Part shown: in pieces, positions 1 through 11,098 of the stretch
Numbering within the stretch: the first letter of the stretch is position 1
How the letters are laid out: each line of letters opens with the position of its first letter
Origin: Panopea generosa
Lineage: Eukaryota > Mollusca > Bivalvia > Adapedonta > Hiatellidae
Length of the DNA stretch: 64,000 nt
Assembly: GCA_029582155.1 (NCBI GenBank)
Contig: CM055902.1
Span: 18,239,511-18,303,510, forward strand
Direction: 5' to 3'
Notes under the pieces: generated by a model
The model's database searches: none
The model's input: the letters and a program-made list of their open reading frames with translations, nothing else
Told to the model about the DNA's origin: nothing
Position numbers and translations under genes: made by a program

Positions 1-2022
1 TATATAATGAAGACAGTATTCTATAGTAAAACATTTGTAGTTTATAGAATGAAGACAGCAGTCTATAGTAAAATGTTTGTAGTTTATATAATGAAGACAG
101 CAGTCTATAGTTAAACGTTTGTTGTTTATATAATGAAGACAGTATTCTATAGTAAAATTTTTGTAGTTTATATAACGAAGACAGTATTCTATAGTAAAAC
201 ATTTGTAGTTTATAGAATGAGGACAGCAGTCTGTAGTAAAACGTTTGTAGTTTAAATAATAAAGATAGTATTATATAGTAAAACATTTGGAGTTTATATA
301 ATGAAGACAGCAGTCTATAGTAAAACGTTTGTATTTTAAATAATAAAGACAGTATTATATAGTAAAATTTTTGTAGTTTATATAATGAAGACAACAGTCT
401 ATAGTAAAATGTTTATAGTTTATATAATGAAGACAGTATTATATAGTAAAATGTTTGTAGTTTATATAATGAAGACAGTATTCTATAGTAAAACATTTGT
501 AGTTTATAGAATGAAGACAGCAGTCTATAGTAAAACATTTGTAGTTTATATCATGAAGACAACAGTCTATAGTTAAACGTTTGTAGTTTAAATAATAAAG
601 ACAGTATTATATAGAAAACATTTGTAGTTTATATAATGAAGACAGCAGTCTATAGTAAAACGTTTGTAGTTTATATAATGAAGACAGCAGTCTATAGTTA
701 AACGTTTGTAGTTTATATAATGAAGACAGTATTTTATAGTGAAACATTTGTAGTTTATATAATGACGACAGCAGTCTATAGTAAAACGTTTGTAGTTTAT
801 ATAATGAAGACAGCAGTCTATAGTAAAACGTTTGTAATTTATATAATGAAGACAGCAGTCTATAGTTAAACGTTTGTAGTTTAAATAATAAAGACAGCAG
901 TCTAAAGTAAAACGTTTGTAGTTTATATAATGAAGACAGTATTTTATAGTGAAACATTTGTAGTTTATATAATGACGACAGCAGTCTATAGTTAAACGTT
1001 TGTAGTTTATATAATGAAGACAGCAGTCTATAGTTAAACGTTTGTAATTTATATAATGAAGACAGCAGTCTATAGTAAAACGTTTGTAATTTGTAGTTTA
1101 TATAATGAAGACACTATTTTATGGTAAAACGTTTGTAGTTTGTAGTTTATATAATGAAGACACTATTCAATAGTAAAACGTTTGTAGTTTATATAATGAA
1201 GACAGCAGTCTATGTACGTTTGTAGTTTATATAATGAAGACAGCAGTCTATAGTTAAACGTTTGTAGTTTAAATAATAAAGACAGTATTATATAGTAAAA
1301 CATTTGTAGTTTATATAATGAAGACACTTTTCTGTAGTAAAACGTTTGTAATTTATATAATGAAAACAGCAGTCTATAGTAAAACGTTTGTAGTTTGTAG
1401 TTAATATAATGAAGACACTATTCTATAGTAAAACGTTTGTAGTTTATATAATGAAGACAGCAGTCTATAGTTAAACGTTTGTAGTTTATATAATAAAGAC
1501 AGTATTATATAGTAAAACATTTGTAGTTTATATAATGAAGACAGCAGTCTATAGTAAAACGTTTGCAGTTTATATAATGAAGACAGCAGTCTATAGTAAA
1601 ACGTTTGTAGTTTATATAATGAAGACAGCAGTCTATAGTTAAACGTTTGTAGTTTATATAATGAAGGCAGTATTCTATAGTAAAATGTTTGTAGTTAATA
1701 TAATGAAGACAGTATTCTATAGTAAAATGTTTGTAGTTTATATAATGAAGACAGTATTCTGTAGTAAAATGTTTGTAGTTTATATAATGAAGACAGCAGT
1801 CTATAGTAAAATGTTTGTAGTTTATATAATGAAGACAGTATTATATAGTAAAACGGTTGTAGTTTAGATAATGAAGACAGTATTCAATAGAAAACGTTTG
1901 TAGTGTATATAATGAAGTAAAACGTCAGTTGTTCTATAATGAAGACAGCGGTATATAGTAAAACGTTTGTAATTTATAGAATGAAGGCAGCAGTATATAG
2001 TAAAACATTTGTAGTTTATATA
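1..2022. repeat. Minisatellite, 42-bp unit, ~48 copies
   Basis: Direct head-to-tail copies of a 42-bp AT-rich unit with the core 'aatgaagacagcagtctata'. The array enters from the left window edge and stops near 2022. Variants alternate between 'cagcagtctata' and 'cagtattctata' cores, and some units carry small indels (for example near 1090-1150 and 1205). Because 42 is divisible by 3, short open frames appear on both strands; they are by-products of the period, and stops recur where units vary. No coding signal is seen. Confidence 0.97.
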
Positions 2023-2311
2023 TTATGTAATTGTAACACTTATTATGATTTTTTTTAAAAACACGTTGTTTTTTTTACAAATGATTACACACAACTATGA
2101 AGTTATTAACATTCAAGACTAAAGACATTTTATAGAACAGAACAGAACATATCTTTTTTTTCAGATTTGTACATAGAACATCATCATAATATACAAACAA
2201 ACTTACAATGTTAAGTCTCGTTAAGTAAATAAATTTACAACTCATATTATAGTTATAAAATGTTTATAATTGTGATCCCTTAAAAGTATATATTTCAGTT
2301 TTTTATCCTTT
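2023..2311 (-). other. Probable 3' non-coding tail of the 2.6-3.4 kb LINE
   Basis: AT-rich sequence with no gene. It lies just beyond the SINE, on the 3' side of the minus-strand LINE coding fragment. Because the SINE carries a target-site duplication, the part adjoining 2311 should be continuous with 2650. The LINE 3' end cannot be placed precisely; it is probably between about 2140 and 2240. Confidence 0.4.
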
Positions 2312-2320
2312 CCTTTTACA
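2312..2320. repeat. Target-site duplication, left copy
   Basis: The 9-bp 'ccttttaca' directly precedes the SINE and is repeated exactly at 2641-2649 after it. This is the signature of LINE-machinery (target-primed) insertion. Confidence 0.85.
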
Positions 2321-2640
2321 AGACCGCGGCCTGGTCTAGTGGTAGAGCGTCCGCCTCGCATGCGGAAGGTCGTGGGTTCAATCACCGGCCGGGTCATACC
2401 AAAGACTTTAAAAATGGTACTAGAAGCTTCCTCGCTTGACGCCCAGCATTTAGAGGAGAGTTTTAGGTCTGGTCGGCCCGGTGTCAGTATAATGTGACTG
2501 GGTGGAGTATCATACCATGTGTCTGCGGCATGATACACCAGTGTGACAGCGCTCAGAATACTGTCTGAAGTAGACACCGTCGCGATATGACTGAAAAATT
2601 GTTGAAAACGACGCTAAACACAACACAACAACTACAACAT
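2321..2640 (+). mobile_element. tRNA-derived SINE, full length, bivalve type
   Basis: The 5' end is tRNA-like. A box A-type 'ctggtctagtggtagagc' lies at 2331-2348 and a box B-type 'gggttcaatc' at 2374-2383, with a tRNA-Ala-like CGC anticodon loop between them. The body includes 'cagtataatgtgactggg' and 'gtctgcggcatgatac', and the 3' part includes 'gatatgactgaaaaattgtt' followed by an ACA/ACAAC-rich tail. A 9-bp target-site duplication encloses it. The element is transcribed by RNA polymerase III and moved in trans by a LINE. The body resembles SINEs widespread in bivalves; I do not assign a named family. A minus-strand fragment of the same family is at 9236-9345. Confidence 0.9.
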
Positions 2641-2649
2641 CCTTTTACA
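2641..2649. repeat. Target-site duplication, right copy
   Basis: Exact second copy of 'ccttttaca' (left copy at 2312-2320), bounding the SINE. Confidence 0.85.
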
Positions 2650-3390
2650 GAGGATGGACCAATAGTTATGTAGCGTTATTGGTTAAAATACTAATTCTGT
2701 CTTTTAGAGCATTTTTAATATATCTAGCTAGAATATATAATTTAACTAGTTTAATTTGTAGTTTTCAATAATTCAATAAACTTAAACATAGAAGGTCTTT
2801 GGAAAAAGTATTGTTTCATATAACATTTTCTAACATCATTAAAACGTGGACATATACATATAAAGTGATATTCATCTTCTATGTCAGAAGCATTGCAACA
2901 TAACACAATATATATTTTTTTATTTATCGGTATTATGTTTCTTGCGAACCGACACGTGTATTCTCAGGGAATGTGAAGCTAACCTCATTCTCGAAATAAA
3001 AACTCTTAAACCACTAGATAATAAATCAAGATAGTATTCATATGCAACATCAATTTTAAAATGTTTATACTTTTCAAGCACAATGCTTCTTTTTACTGAG
3101 CTATGCCTATCTTGTTTGAAGCAACCAACTATTCGTTGTTTGAAAATGTATGGAAATGTTTTTGGGTCTACATGATAATTATTCTCAAATACATATGCAT
3201 ATCCATAGTCACTTAAAACGCTTCTAACATTTGACAACCAGTTGGTTAAACCTTTATTGAAATCCTGTTAATCTTGATCATACACTTTTTTATTAAAATA
3301 TTATCAGATTTTATTATTTTGTACCAATATTTGATAATTCTAAAATAACGTTTGACGCTTTTATCCCCTGTTGTGACAAAACCTCATTAG
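2650..3390 (-). pseudogene. LINE ORF2 C-terminal fragment (decayed)
   Basis: Read on the minus strand, about 3390 to 2650 encodes the C-terminal part of a LINE reverse-transcriptase polyprotein. A well-kept 105-codon open stretch (3237-2920) contains 'WLSNVRSVLSDYGYAYVFEN' just upstream and within its start, and 'LRVFISRMRLASHSLRIH' near its end. After a frameshift near 2915 the reading continues as a Cys/His region with 'CCNASDIEDEYHFICICPRF', the zinc-knuckle-like end typical of this clade. Upstream, 'YFRIIKYWYKIIKSDNIL' can be read at about 3380-3320. The same C-terminal pattern (EYHFILVCPLYRELR) is in the LINE at 57950-60290, so the two are related. The reverse-transcriptase and endonuclease domains are absent (5' truncation). 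Frameshifts make it dead. Confidence 0.85.
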
Positions 3391-4187
3391 TTAGTTTTTT
3401 TTCACGGAAGAATGAGGGGCCTTACTCTGTTTTTTTTTTATAAAAACACCAAATGCTGCTTTCGAGTAGGTTTTTGATATGAAAATTTTTTTTACTAAAT
3501 ACACTGTCACACATATAAGTAAAAATTAATTAATTCGTTAAAAAATAAAAAGATGTATGAAAAGAAAAATAAGTGAACCTCCACCGGATTTCAAGACGTT
3601 GGAAGACTGTGGAAGATTGCGTTACCGCTGGTGAGGGTACAGGAGACCAACTCCACCCAACCTCCGTAAATAGGTGATATCTGGAATAAAAATTACTGCA
3701 TTCTATTTAGTTTTACACCAAGACGTGACTTTTAAACGTTTTTATGTAAACAAACACTCATAAACTTCAAACTCGATACCTCATGTCCTGCTGGCCAAAA
3801 CGTTACGGAGAGTGTTCGATGCGGCTGGTGACGATGCGGGGACCTTCTCCGGATTTCATTCTTTTTTAAACACCAAATGCTGAATCCTATTGGCTTAAAG
3901 GATAAAAATATGGATGTAAATCAGATGTTTTAAACATTTTTATTATAATAACGTGGACAAGAGGGGGAGGTGAAACGTATATGCTTCACCCTCCTAAACC
4001 TTATCATTGATGGAGGTTGAGTGGAGGCGCTCCCTCTGCCACCCATCATCCCAGCTCCTACGTATATGGTAGAAAAAGAGGAATCACAGATGCTTTCATC
4101 AATGAGGAAGAATTCCGTCAAAACAGGTTATATTTGACAACCAGTACTTTTGGTGTAGAAAAATCTCATTAGTCAGATGTATGAACA
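3391..4187. other. No gene seen
   Basis: AT-rich DNA without a convincing reading frame. Two stretches resemble one another ('aacaccaaatgctg' at ~3447 and ~3870, each not far from a 'tccggattt' or 'accggattt' motif), which suggests an old imperfect duplication of about 200-420 bp. Confidence 0.4.
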
Positions 4188-4715
4188 TTATTGTGTAGAA
4201 CTCCCGTTCTTCAGCAAGTGACTCTGTACCGAATTGAACTCAAACTCACAACATTATTGTGTAGAACTCCCGTTCTTCAGCAAGTGACTCTGTACCGAAT
4301 TGAACTCAAACTCACAACATTATTGTGTAGAACTCCCGTTCTTCAGCAAGTGACTCTGTACCGAATTGAACTCAAACTCACAACATTATTGTGTAGAACT
4401 TACGTTCTTCAGCAAGTGACTCTGTACCGAATGGGACTCAAACTCACAACATTATTGTGTATAACTCCCGTTCTTCAGCAAGTTACTCTGTACCGAATTG
4501 AACTCAAACTCACAACATTATTGTGTAGAACTTACGTTCTTCAGCAAGTGACTCTGTACCGAATGGGACTCAAACTCACAACATTATTGTGTATAACTCA
4601 CGTTCTCCAGCAAGTTACTCTGTACCGAATTGAACTCAAACTCACAACATTATTGTGTAGAACTCCCGTTTTTCAGCAAATGACTCTGTACCGAATGGGA
4701 CGCAAACTAAGTGAT
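4188..4715 (-). repeat. Minisatellite of a SINE segment, 66-bp unit, 8 copies
   Basis: Eight units begin with 'acattattgtgtag' at 4188, 4254, 4320, 4386, 4452, 4518, 4584 and 4650. On the minus strand most units contain 'gagtttgagttcaattc', which fits the RNA polymerase III box B consensus GWTCRANNC; units 4, 6 and 8 have the variant 'gtcccattc'. The last unit runs without a break into a tRNA-like head (4716-4760, minus). The array therefore looks like tandem amplification of the box B-side segment of a SINE. The 191-codon open frame on the plus strand results from a period of 3 x 22. Confidence 0.9.
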
Positions 4716-4762
4716 CTTGAGGCAGCCATTAGACCACGGCACAGAGGACTTCCCACAGAGAT
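4716..4762 (-). mobile_element. tRNA-like SINE head adjoining the 66-bp array
   Basis: On the minus strand, 'tggtctaatggctgcctc' (4736-4719) is a box A-type motif. It is followed by 'gtttgcgtcccattc' (4706-4692), a degenerate box B inside the last 66-bp unit. The layout is tRNA head followed by an amplified body. Confidence 0.65.
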
Positions 4763-4879
4763 GTGAACGATGCATATATGCATACACTTGAATCACGCCA
4801 TATTTTATTATCATATACTTTTAGTCCAGGAGCAAACAAATGTCAAAAATCTCACGTAGCACCCCTTGGATAGAAAAGG

Positions 4880-5460
4880 TTTGTCAATTGGAAACGTTTG
4901 ATAGATACATATAGATCATTATCTGACCTTCAGTACTAAAGAATTGTGGTATCACTTTCAAGATATTTGGGGTTAAAAATATGAAAAAATCGAAAAAATC
5001 GCCATATTCTGGAATAACTAAAAAGAATATATTTGTATGCATACATGTACTGGGTTTATTGAAGCTCTGCAATGCATTGATATATATACATATATGCTAT
5101 ACAAGTAATTTTCTACTGAGTCAATGTCACTTTGTGACATTTTTGGGTTAACAATGAAAAAACATCGAAAAAAATTTCTGAAATAATTAAAATTGAGATA
5201 TTTTCATGTATGCTGGCTTTATTGAAGCTCTGCAATACATTGATATAAATACATATATGCTTGACAAGTCAATGTCTACCGAAATATTGTCACTTTGTCA
5301 CATTCGGGTTAAAAATATGAATAAATTACCATTTTCTAGAAAAATTAAAAATAAGATATTTGTATGTATGCTTGGTTTATTGAAGCTTTGGCATACGTTG
5401 ATATATATGCATGCTTTACAAGTAAATTTCTACCGAATCATTGTCACCGTGTGAATCTGG
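4880..5460. repeat. Degenerate satellite, ~160-175 bp unit, 3+ copies
   Basis: Three diverged copies are marked by 'gggttaaaaatatgaa' or 'gggttaacaatgaaaa' at ~4970, ~5144 and ~5306. Each is followed by 'tttattgaagctctgcaa' or a variant and 'ttgatatatatacatatatgc'. The copies differ by many substitutions and small indels, so the array is old. No gene is seen in it. Confidence 0.85.
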
Positions 5461-5699
5461 AAAGAAATGACAGAAAAATGATGAACAATATGTTCAAAAG
5501 TTAATATCAGGACGGATGACCGCCCATTTCTTCTCAGACGGCCAAACAGACGGAGATGATACATATAAGTCAATAAAGGAAGAGGAGTCGTTGTGCCGTC
5601 ATATATGTTTAAACATCTTGTGACTGGTGAGACGATTGGAAATACAACATAGAAATGTTTATTGATGACAGACTGAACACAAATACAAAGTATTTTTAG
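5461..5699. other. No gene seen; flank of the decayed gene
   Basis: Unique-looking sequence between the satellite and the decayed gene. It ends in 'gtatttttag' at 5699, which fits a 3' splice acceptor for the coding sequence that opens at 5700, but a breakpoint is equally possible. Confidence 0.3.
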
Positions 5700-7724
5700 G
5701 AGTCACTGTCACGTGTAAAATTAAAAACAGTTTTCATTCTATCAGAACAGAAATCTGTCAAAGCTAAAGATGAACAGATTGCAACCGTAAGTGTCGACAG
5801 AGACCCGGTTGGTAGATTGATAATTACATATAAAGATAAAAAGATTACAACCATAAGTGTCGACATAGAACAGGTTGGTAGATTGATAATTACATCTAAA
5901 GATAAAAAGATTACAACCATAAGTGTCGACATAGAACAGGTTGGTAGATTGATAATTACATCTAAAGATAAACAGATTACAACCATAAGTGTCGACATAG
6001 AACAGGTTGGTAGATTGATAATTACATCTAAAGATAAACAGATTACAACCATAAGTGTCGACATAGAACAGGTTGGTAGATTGATAATTACATCTAAAGA
6101 TAAACAGATTACAACCATAAGTGTCGATAGAGAACAGGTTGGTAGATTGATAATTACATCTAAAGATCAACAGATTACAACCATAAGTGTCGACATAGAA
6201 CAGGTTGGTAGATTGATAATTACATCTAAAGATAAACAGATTACAACCATAAGTGTCGACATAGAACAGGTTGGTAGATTGATAATTACATCTAAAGATA
6301 AACAGATTACAACCATAAGTGTCGACATAGAACAGGTTGGTAGATTGATAATTACATCTAAAGATAAACAGATTACAACCATAAGTGTCGACATAGAACA
6401 GGTTGGTAGATTGATAATTACATCTAAAGATAAACAGATTACAACCATAAGTGTCGACATAGAACAGGTTGGTAGATTGATAATTACATCTAAAGATAAA
6501 CAGATTACAACCATAAGTGTCGACATAGAACAGGTTGGTAGATTGATAATTACATCTAAAGATAAACAGATTACAACCATAAGTGTCGACATAGAACAGG
6601 TTGGTAGATTGATAATTACATCTAAAGATAAACAGATTACAACCATAAGTGTCGACATAGAACAGGTTGGTAGATTGATAATTACATCTAAAGATAAACA
6701 GATTACAACCATAAGTGTCGACATAGAACAGGTTGGTAGATTGATAATTACATCTAAAGATAAACAGATTACAACCATAAGTGTCGACATAGAACAGGTT
6801 GTTATATTGATAAGCATCCACGTCCAGAGTATTTCTTAAAGACGTTCTGACCTATGAACTATCAATTGTTCCATTCTCTCTTGCACACACAGATGGAAAG
6901 CCAGTCTTACGGAGCTATGGACAGAAGCAAATGTGTATGTAAGATTTCCAACATCTGATGTACAGCTAAGTAATACATTATATATGGAATGGCAACCATT
7001 CAGGTAGTTAAAGGTGGAAGTACAGTCACATTTTGAGACAGGTTGTGTAACGTGGGCATGAAAACTGCCTGCTGGGAAAGCAGTTTCCTCCAGGTGGTGG
7101 ATTCAAGAGTATTTTGGATACATCGACTATCCTATCGACAAAATGTAGAATACCTCAAGTCCGATACTGAGGAAGCAGACGTACGAAAGATGCTGAAGTT
7201 GTGCCCCATTCCTACTCATGATGTCGTAGAAGGCTTTGGCCAATCCATCTGTTCTGTCTTTTCAATGTATCACTGGATGCGATATCACAAGTTCTTTAAT
7301 TGAAATAGGCCAGAGAACGACTCTTAATCTATTAACGTCCTCTGACGTCCACCAAGAAGAATTGTTGCAGTTAGGTTAATCTGAACATTTGTCTGAAGGG
7401 TACTTCAGTTTATATAAAGAGTGCGTCTGTACCTTGAATTTGCCCAATAACCTTGAATATGCTGCTGATGACGCCAGATGCCGATTGTTTTGTCAAAAGA
7501 GACGGCGGAGCAAAATATGTCACTATTGTCAAAAAGCTTAAAGCATCACTTCCAATCACTGTTTTGAAAGCACTCTTTACCAGCAATACAAAACTGCTAT
7601 CTCTCGTCGGAAGATGTTGGTATCTAAAAATGGTACTTTGAAAATCCCTCTGGTGCTCAAGGAACCTGCCTTTAGTGTATTGGTTGAGTATACATCATGT
7701 GAATGTAATAGATCAGCATTTTAA
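5700..7724 (+). pseudogene. Decayed gene of the invertebrate EADVR/TGCD family, with an amplified internal segment
   Basis: This belongs to a multicopy invertebrate protein family of unknown function, recognised from its usual motif order. Frame A (5700-6836) has 'KLKTVFILSEQKSVKAKDEQ', then 'VSVDRDPVGRLII', then the 66-bp array. Next come, in another frame, 'YELSIVPFSLAHTDG' (~6850-6895); 'YGMATIQVVKGG' (6983 on, the family's DGMA-IQ motif) and 'SDTEEADVR' (~7165); and, shifted again, 'CITGCDITSSLIEIGQRT' (7266 on), 'DDARCRLFCQKRRR', 'YQQYKTAISRR' and a Cys-rich end 'VLVEYTSCECN' closing at TAA 7722-7724. At least three frameshifts (near 6818, between 6942 and 6983, and near 7250) and in-frame stops at 6940, 7034, 7377 and 7539 kill it. 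The EADVR-to-TGCD spacing is shorter than usual, so an internal deletion is likely. No recognised catalytic assignment is made. Confidence 0.85.
5766..6808. repeat. Minisatellite inside a coding sequence, 66-bp unit, ~16 copies
   Basis: Near-identical 66-bp units (core 'gataaacagattacaaccat', ending 'agtgtcgac') encode a 22-residue unit containing 'QITTISVDIEQVGRLIITSK'. The first unit differs and keeps the ancestral 'VSVDRDPVGRLII'; units 2-3 carry AAA instead of CAA at one codon. The unit is open in the gene frame and also in two minus-strand frames, giving long false reading frames (up to 359 codons). High copy identity implies recent expansion, more recent than the surrounding decay. Confidence 0.97.
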
Positions 7725-8194
7725 ACGGTTGATTGTAATTATGTAAAGCAAATGATCTAGTTTGTACTGAGGCTTGTATATGTGTGGCAAGTGAAAAATG
7801 TTTAAAGGGCATTATTCATGTAGGTGAATCAGACACTGGGTCAGATGATGCTTACATGCTTCTGCTAGTTAATTATACTGCAATGTTTTAAAAAAACAAC
7901 CTTTATGTAGTATTGACATATACTTTCTAATTATCTACTTTTATTACATTGGGTATTATTTTCTGATAAAAAAAACCTTGGTTAGCATAGTCTGAAAATA
8001 GAAGACTCAGTTATATCAAATCTGATCTGTTCATAAGGGATAAAGAAAATACGACAACCCTCATGCTCTATGCATAGGCCTAAGTATTGTTTTTTATGTA
8101 ACAGTAATTGAGAAAGAATAAAAATAAGAACAACACTGAGACTAGTTAGATGGATACATTTATGAATCCATATCGCCTAAAAAATCGCAATGGT
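7725..8194. other. No gene seen
   Basis: AT-rich sequence after the decayed gene, with no recognisable feature. Confidence 0.5.
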
Positions 8195-8525
8195 TCGAAT
8201 TTGCCCCAACCCATTACATGAAATATAAAATTCTAGATTCGCCGCTTATAGAGCTAGTATATACATTTTTATTTGTAATCTATATGAAAAAGTACAATTT
8301 TTTTACGCATGATTGAACAGACGGATGTAAGATAAATACATTGATGGACTAAGAAATCAGACTTTGTAATAAATAAACAAAAAATGGTCCGAAGATGAAA
8401 ATTGTCCCCCACCCATTTCATAAAATCTAAAATGTTAGATCCGCCACTTATAGAGCTATTATGTACAAGTACATTTTATTTGTAATCAATCTGAAATAGT
8501 GCAAATCGCAACAATGAAAACAGGC
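8195..8525. repeat. Imperfect tandem duplication, ~205 bp
   Basis: The segment near 8195-8330 recurs near 8390-8525. Both contain a 'cttatagagctagtat' or 'cttatagagctattat' core preceded by 'gattcgccg' or 'gatccgcca', and both continue with 'tttatttgtaatc'. About 20 percent divergence by eye; no coding signal. Confidence 0.75.
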
Positions 8526-9235
8526 GTATAAGTGTAATCTTAGGCTTTATTCCGTTATTTCCAAAATCACCAGTTTCGTTACATATTTTGATGTATTTAG
8601 CTCCAAAACTTAAAAGTTATACCACAATTTTTGAGTTCTGAAGGTCTTGAAACATCCCTTGGGCATCTAACTAACAGATTATGAAGTCAAACCTTTTCTG
8701 TACAGACGGTGCTACGTGCACCTATTTCTAAGCTTCATATAAAAATACGCTCTACAAATATTTCTACATTTCTTGGATATGCTCAGAGAACACCTTTGAT
8801 ACATACCGAAAACTGACATAACTACAAGCTTATCACAGTGCTGATACATTTCTAGTATCCGCTGGTCAATCATGACCTACATTTAAACAAAAAAAATACA
8901 AAGAAAGTAAAAAACAGTAGCGATTTTTTTCTATTAATCCTTTTGCTCTTTCTTTAAATCCAAATTAGATTACGACACGTCTGTTTTCAGTAATTGTAAC
9001 CCCAACTGATGAACAATTCATTTATGTAATATGTTGTAACCAGTAACAACACCGCAATGAGCAGAAACACGAACGATTTCGCTATTAAGAAGAATTCGTT
9101 TCAGGCAGATAAGCAATCTCATTAAAATCAGATCAACTTTGAAGCTTCCATACTCTACGCAATGTAGATCTGACAGCAATTCCATTATCTCAAAGAAACG
9201 AAGGTGGGATTGCTATTAGACGCTATGAGTGTAAA
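8526..9235. other. No gene seen
   Basis: AT-rich; no coding, RNA or repeat structure that I can support. Confidence 0.45.
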
Positions 9236-9345
9236 ACGTGGCTTTCAAACAGTGTTTGCTTGTGGCAGTTTTCGAAGCACTGTCACTCTGGAGTAGCATG
9301 CCACATAAACATGGTTTGATGCCCCACCCAGTCACATTATACTGA
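9236..9345 (-). mobile_element. SINE body fragment (same family as 2321-2640)
   Basis: On the minus strand 'cagtataatgtgactgggtg', then 'gtggcatgctactccag' and 'gtgacagtgctt' align with the body of the full-length SINE. The tRNA-like head and the tail are missing, so it is a dead fragment. Confidence 0.8.
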
Positions 9346-10967
9346 CGCTGACTTCAAATATCGAATTGATGCAAGAAACCATTAAAATAGATAGTACTGC
9401 CGAATGTTTATGGTCATGGACTGATAATTTAATGATATCTAAATTCTATCCATATTACATTATGTTTTAATAACGTCAACATATCTACGATACTGGTTTC
9501 TCTTATAAAGGGAGGTAATGTCCGATTGGGTTCTTCCTCTGAATTTGAAATTAGCTTTCAAATCAGGGAGAGAGTTTTTGAAATATAATTGGAAAACAAT
9601 TTAAGGTACTTTGCGGCGTTCCTATCGATTTTTTGACATCTTGCGTAACTTATTATTTAAAAATCTGTACACTTATTCTATGAAATATCAACTTTCATTT
9701 TAGCTTTGTGTTTTAATATAGTCTCGCCTACTCTCATTAACAGCGCCCTTAGCGGTAGTGTTTTTCGGACGATTTTCACCGTTTTTTCCTTATGAAATTG
9801 CCAATATCAATTGAACAATAATAGTAACATTATTAAATTACTTATTATATTTCCTGTGATAAGATTGTAAACCGTAATGTGTGTTACCTTTACAATTAGT
9901 CATTACACTCGAGTTGATTAAAAAGCAGGTTAAATACCAACACATTTTGAACATTCGCGCTTGATTGCGCGAAAATGCTTGAATTTTACATATGTTAAAC
10001 TTTATCAACTGCAATACAATATGATTAAAGAAAAAGAGGGGATGTTCTAAAAATATGCAAATTAAGGTGGGTGGGGTAAATCAACATAAATGTATCTAAG
10101 TACTATTGTTACTTTATGTTTACATTATTTAGTGTATTTTAATCCAAGAAGCCAAATTTAATGAAATGTATTAAAATGTATTAAAAGGTCATAATTAAAT
10201 AATAATAAAAAAAGATATAGTAGTAATAAAGTGGGTGATATGTAAAAAACATTGTCCTAAAATGTAATAAATACTAATAATGCCTGTTATGTGTTTATTG
10301 CTTTAATGCTTTTCTGCACTGATTCTATGCAATACACGTATTAAATCTTGCGCATTTCACATTCTTGTGTTAAATGATTTTGGATGAAGAAACTAAAATA
10401 CAGATGATGGCAGCAGTACACTTATCTCTTGATGTTTACATCAACGCAGATTTTTTAAGTGGTCTTTTACTTTGATTTAAGTTGAAGTTTCCTCAGGTAG
10501 CTGTAAAAAGGCCACTTCACCTTAACAAATGTTCTTGCTGAACTTACCTTGGTTCGTTGTTTACATTTATGACATGATTTTGGTGGACGAAATAGCAAAA
10601 CAGTATAAAAATGACAAACTTGTATTGAACAATAAATGAATCAATATTTTCTTGAGTACCAACAGACCAAGCACATTAATAAAATAACAAGCTTGGAATA
10701 TGAGATGAACTTCTCATATGGGTGGTATTTGAACCTGAGATGGTGAAAGCAGTTAATGAAATTTAGACGTCACTGGTAAAAAAATAAAAAAAAAGCATAG
10801 AGAAAAGTAGAAGAATCACAAACAGGACACACGTGTGCAGATTAAATCAAGTACAGAAGTAAATGACCTCTTTGTGGCTATGGAAGCAATGGAAAATCCA
10901 TTTGTTGAGCGCTCTGGAGATATGTTGGTACAAGACACAGGTAATACTATACGTATTGTTTATACCA
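9346..10967. other. No gene seen
   Basis: AT-rich intergenic or intronic sequence. No reading frame, tRNA or array could be supported. Confidence 0.45.
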
Positions 10968-11098
10968 ATTTATATAGCTAGACTGCGAAGTAAAGTCAGA
11001 ATTTATATGAATCGCTCTGGAGTCCTGTTTCTAGGTAGAACCAGACTTGTTTTTAAGAGGCCAGAAGGTCGAGTTTGGATTCAAACTCTGGTATGAAC
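10968..11098 (-). mobile_element. tRNA-derived SINE fragment, second family
   Basis: On the minus strand 'gagtttgaatccaaactc' (box B-like) is followed ~60 bp on by 'ttctgactttacttcgca'. The copy at 14281-14390 has the same order, a box B-like 'gggttcgatctc' then 'gctctgaccttacttcgcaa'. Box A is not recognisable here. Divergence indicates an old copy. Confidence 0.6.

Noticed and set aside
2321..2395. Functional tRNA-Ala gene
   Set aside because: The tRNA-like part continues into a SINE body and tail and is bounded by a target-site duplication.
4188..6808. Relationship between the two 66-bp arrays
   Set aside because: The units share no sequence; one derives from a SINE, the other from a coding segment.
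5742..6821. Long minus-strand open frames (up to 359 codons) over the 66-bp array
   Set aside because: They are the antisense translation of a 66-bp tandem repeat; the flanks support only plus-strand coding.
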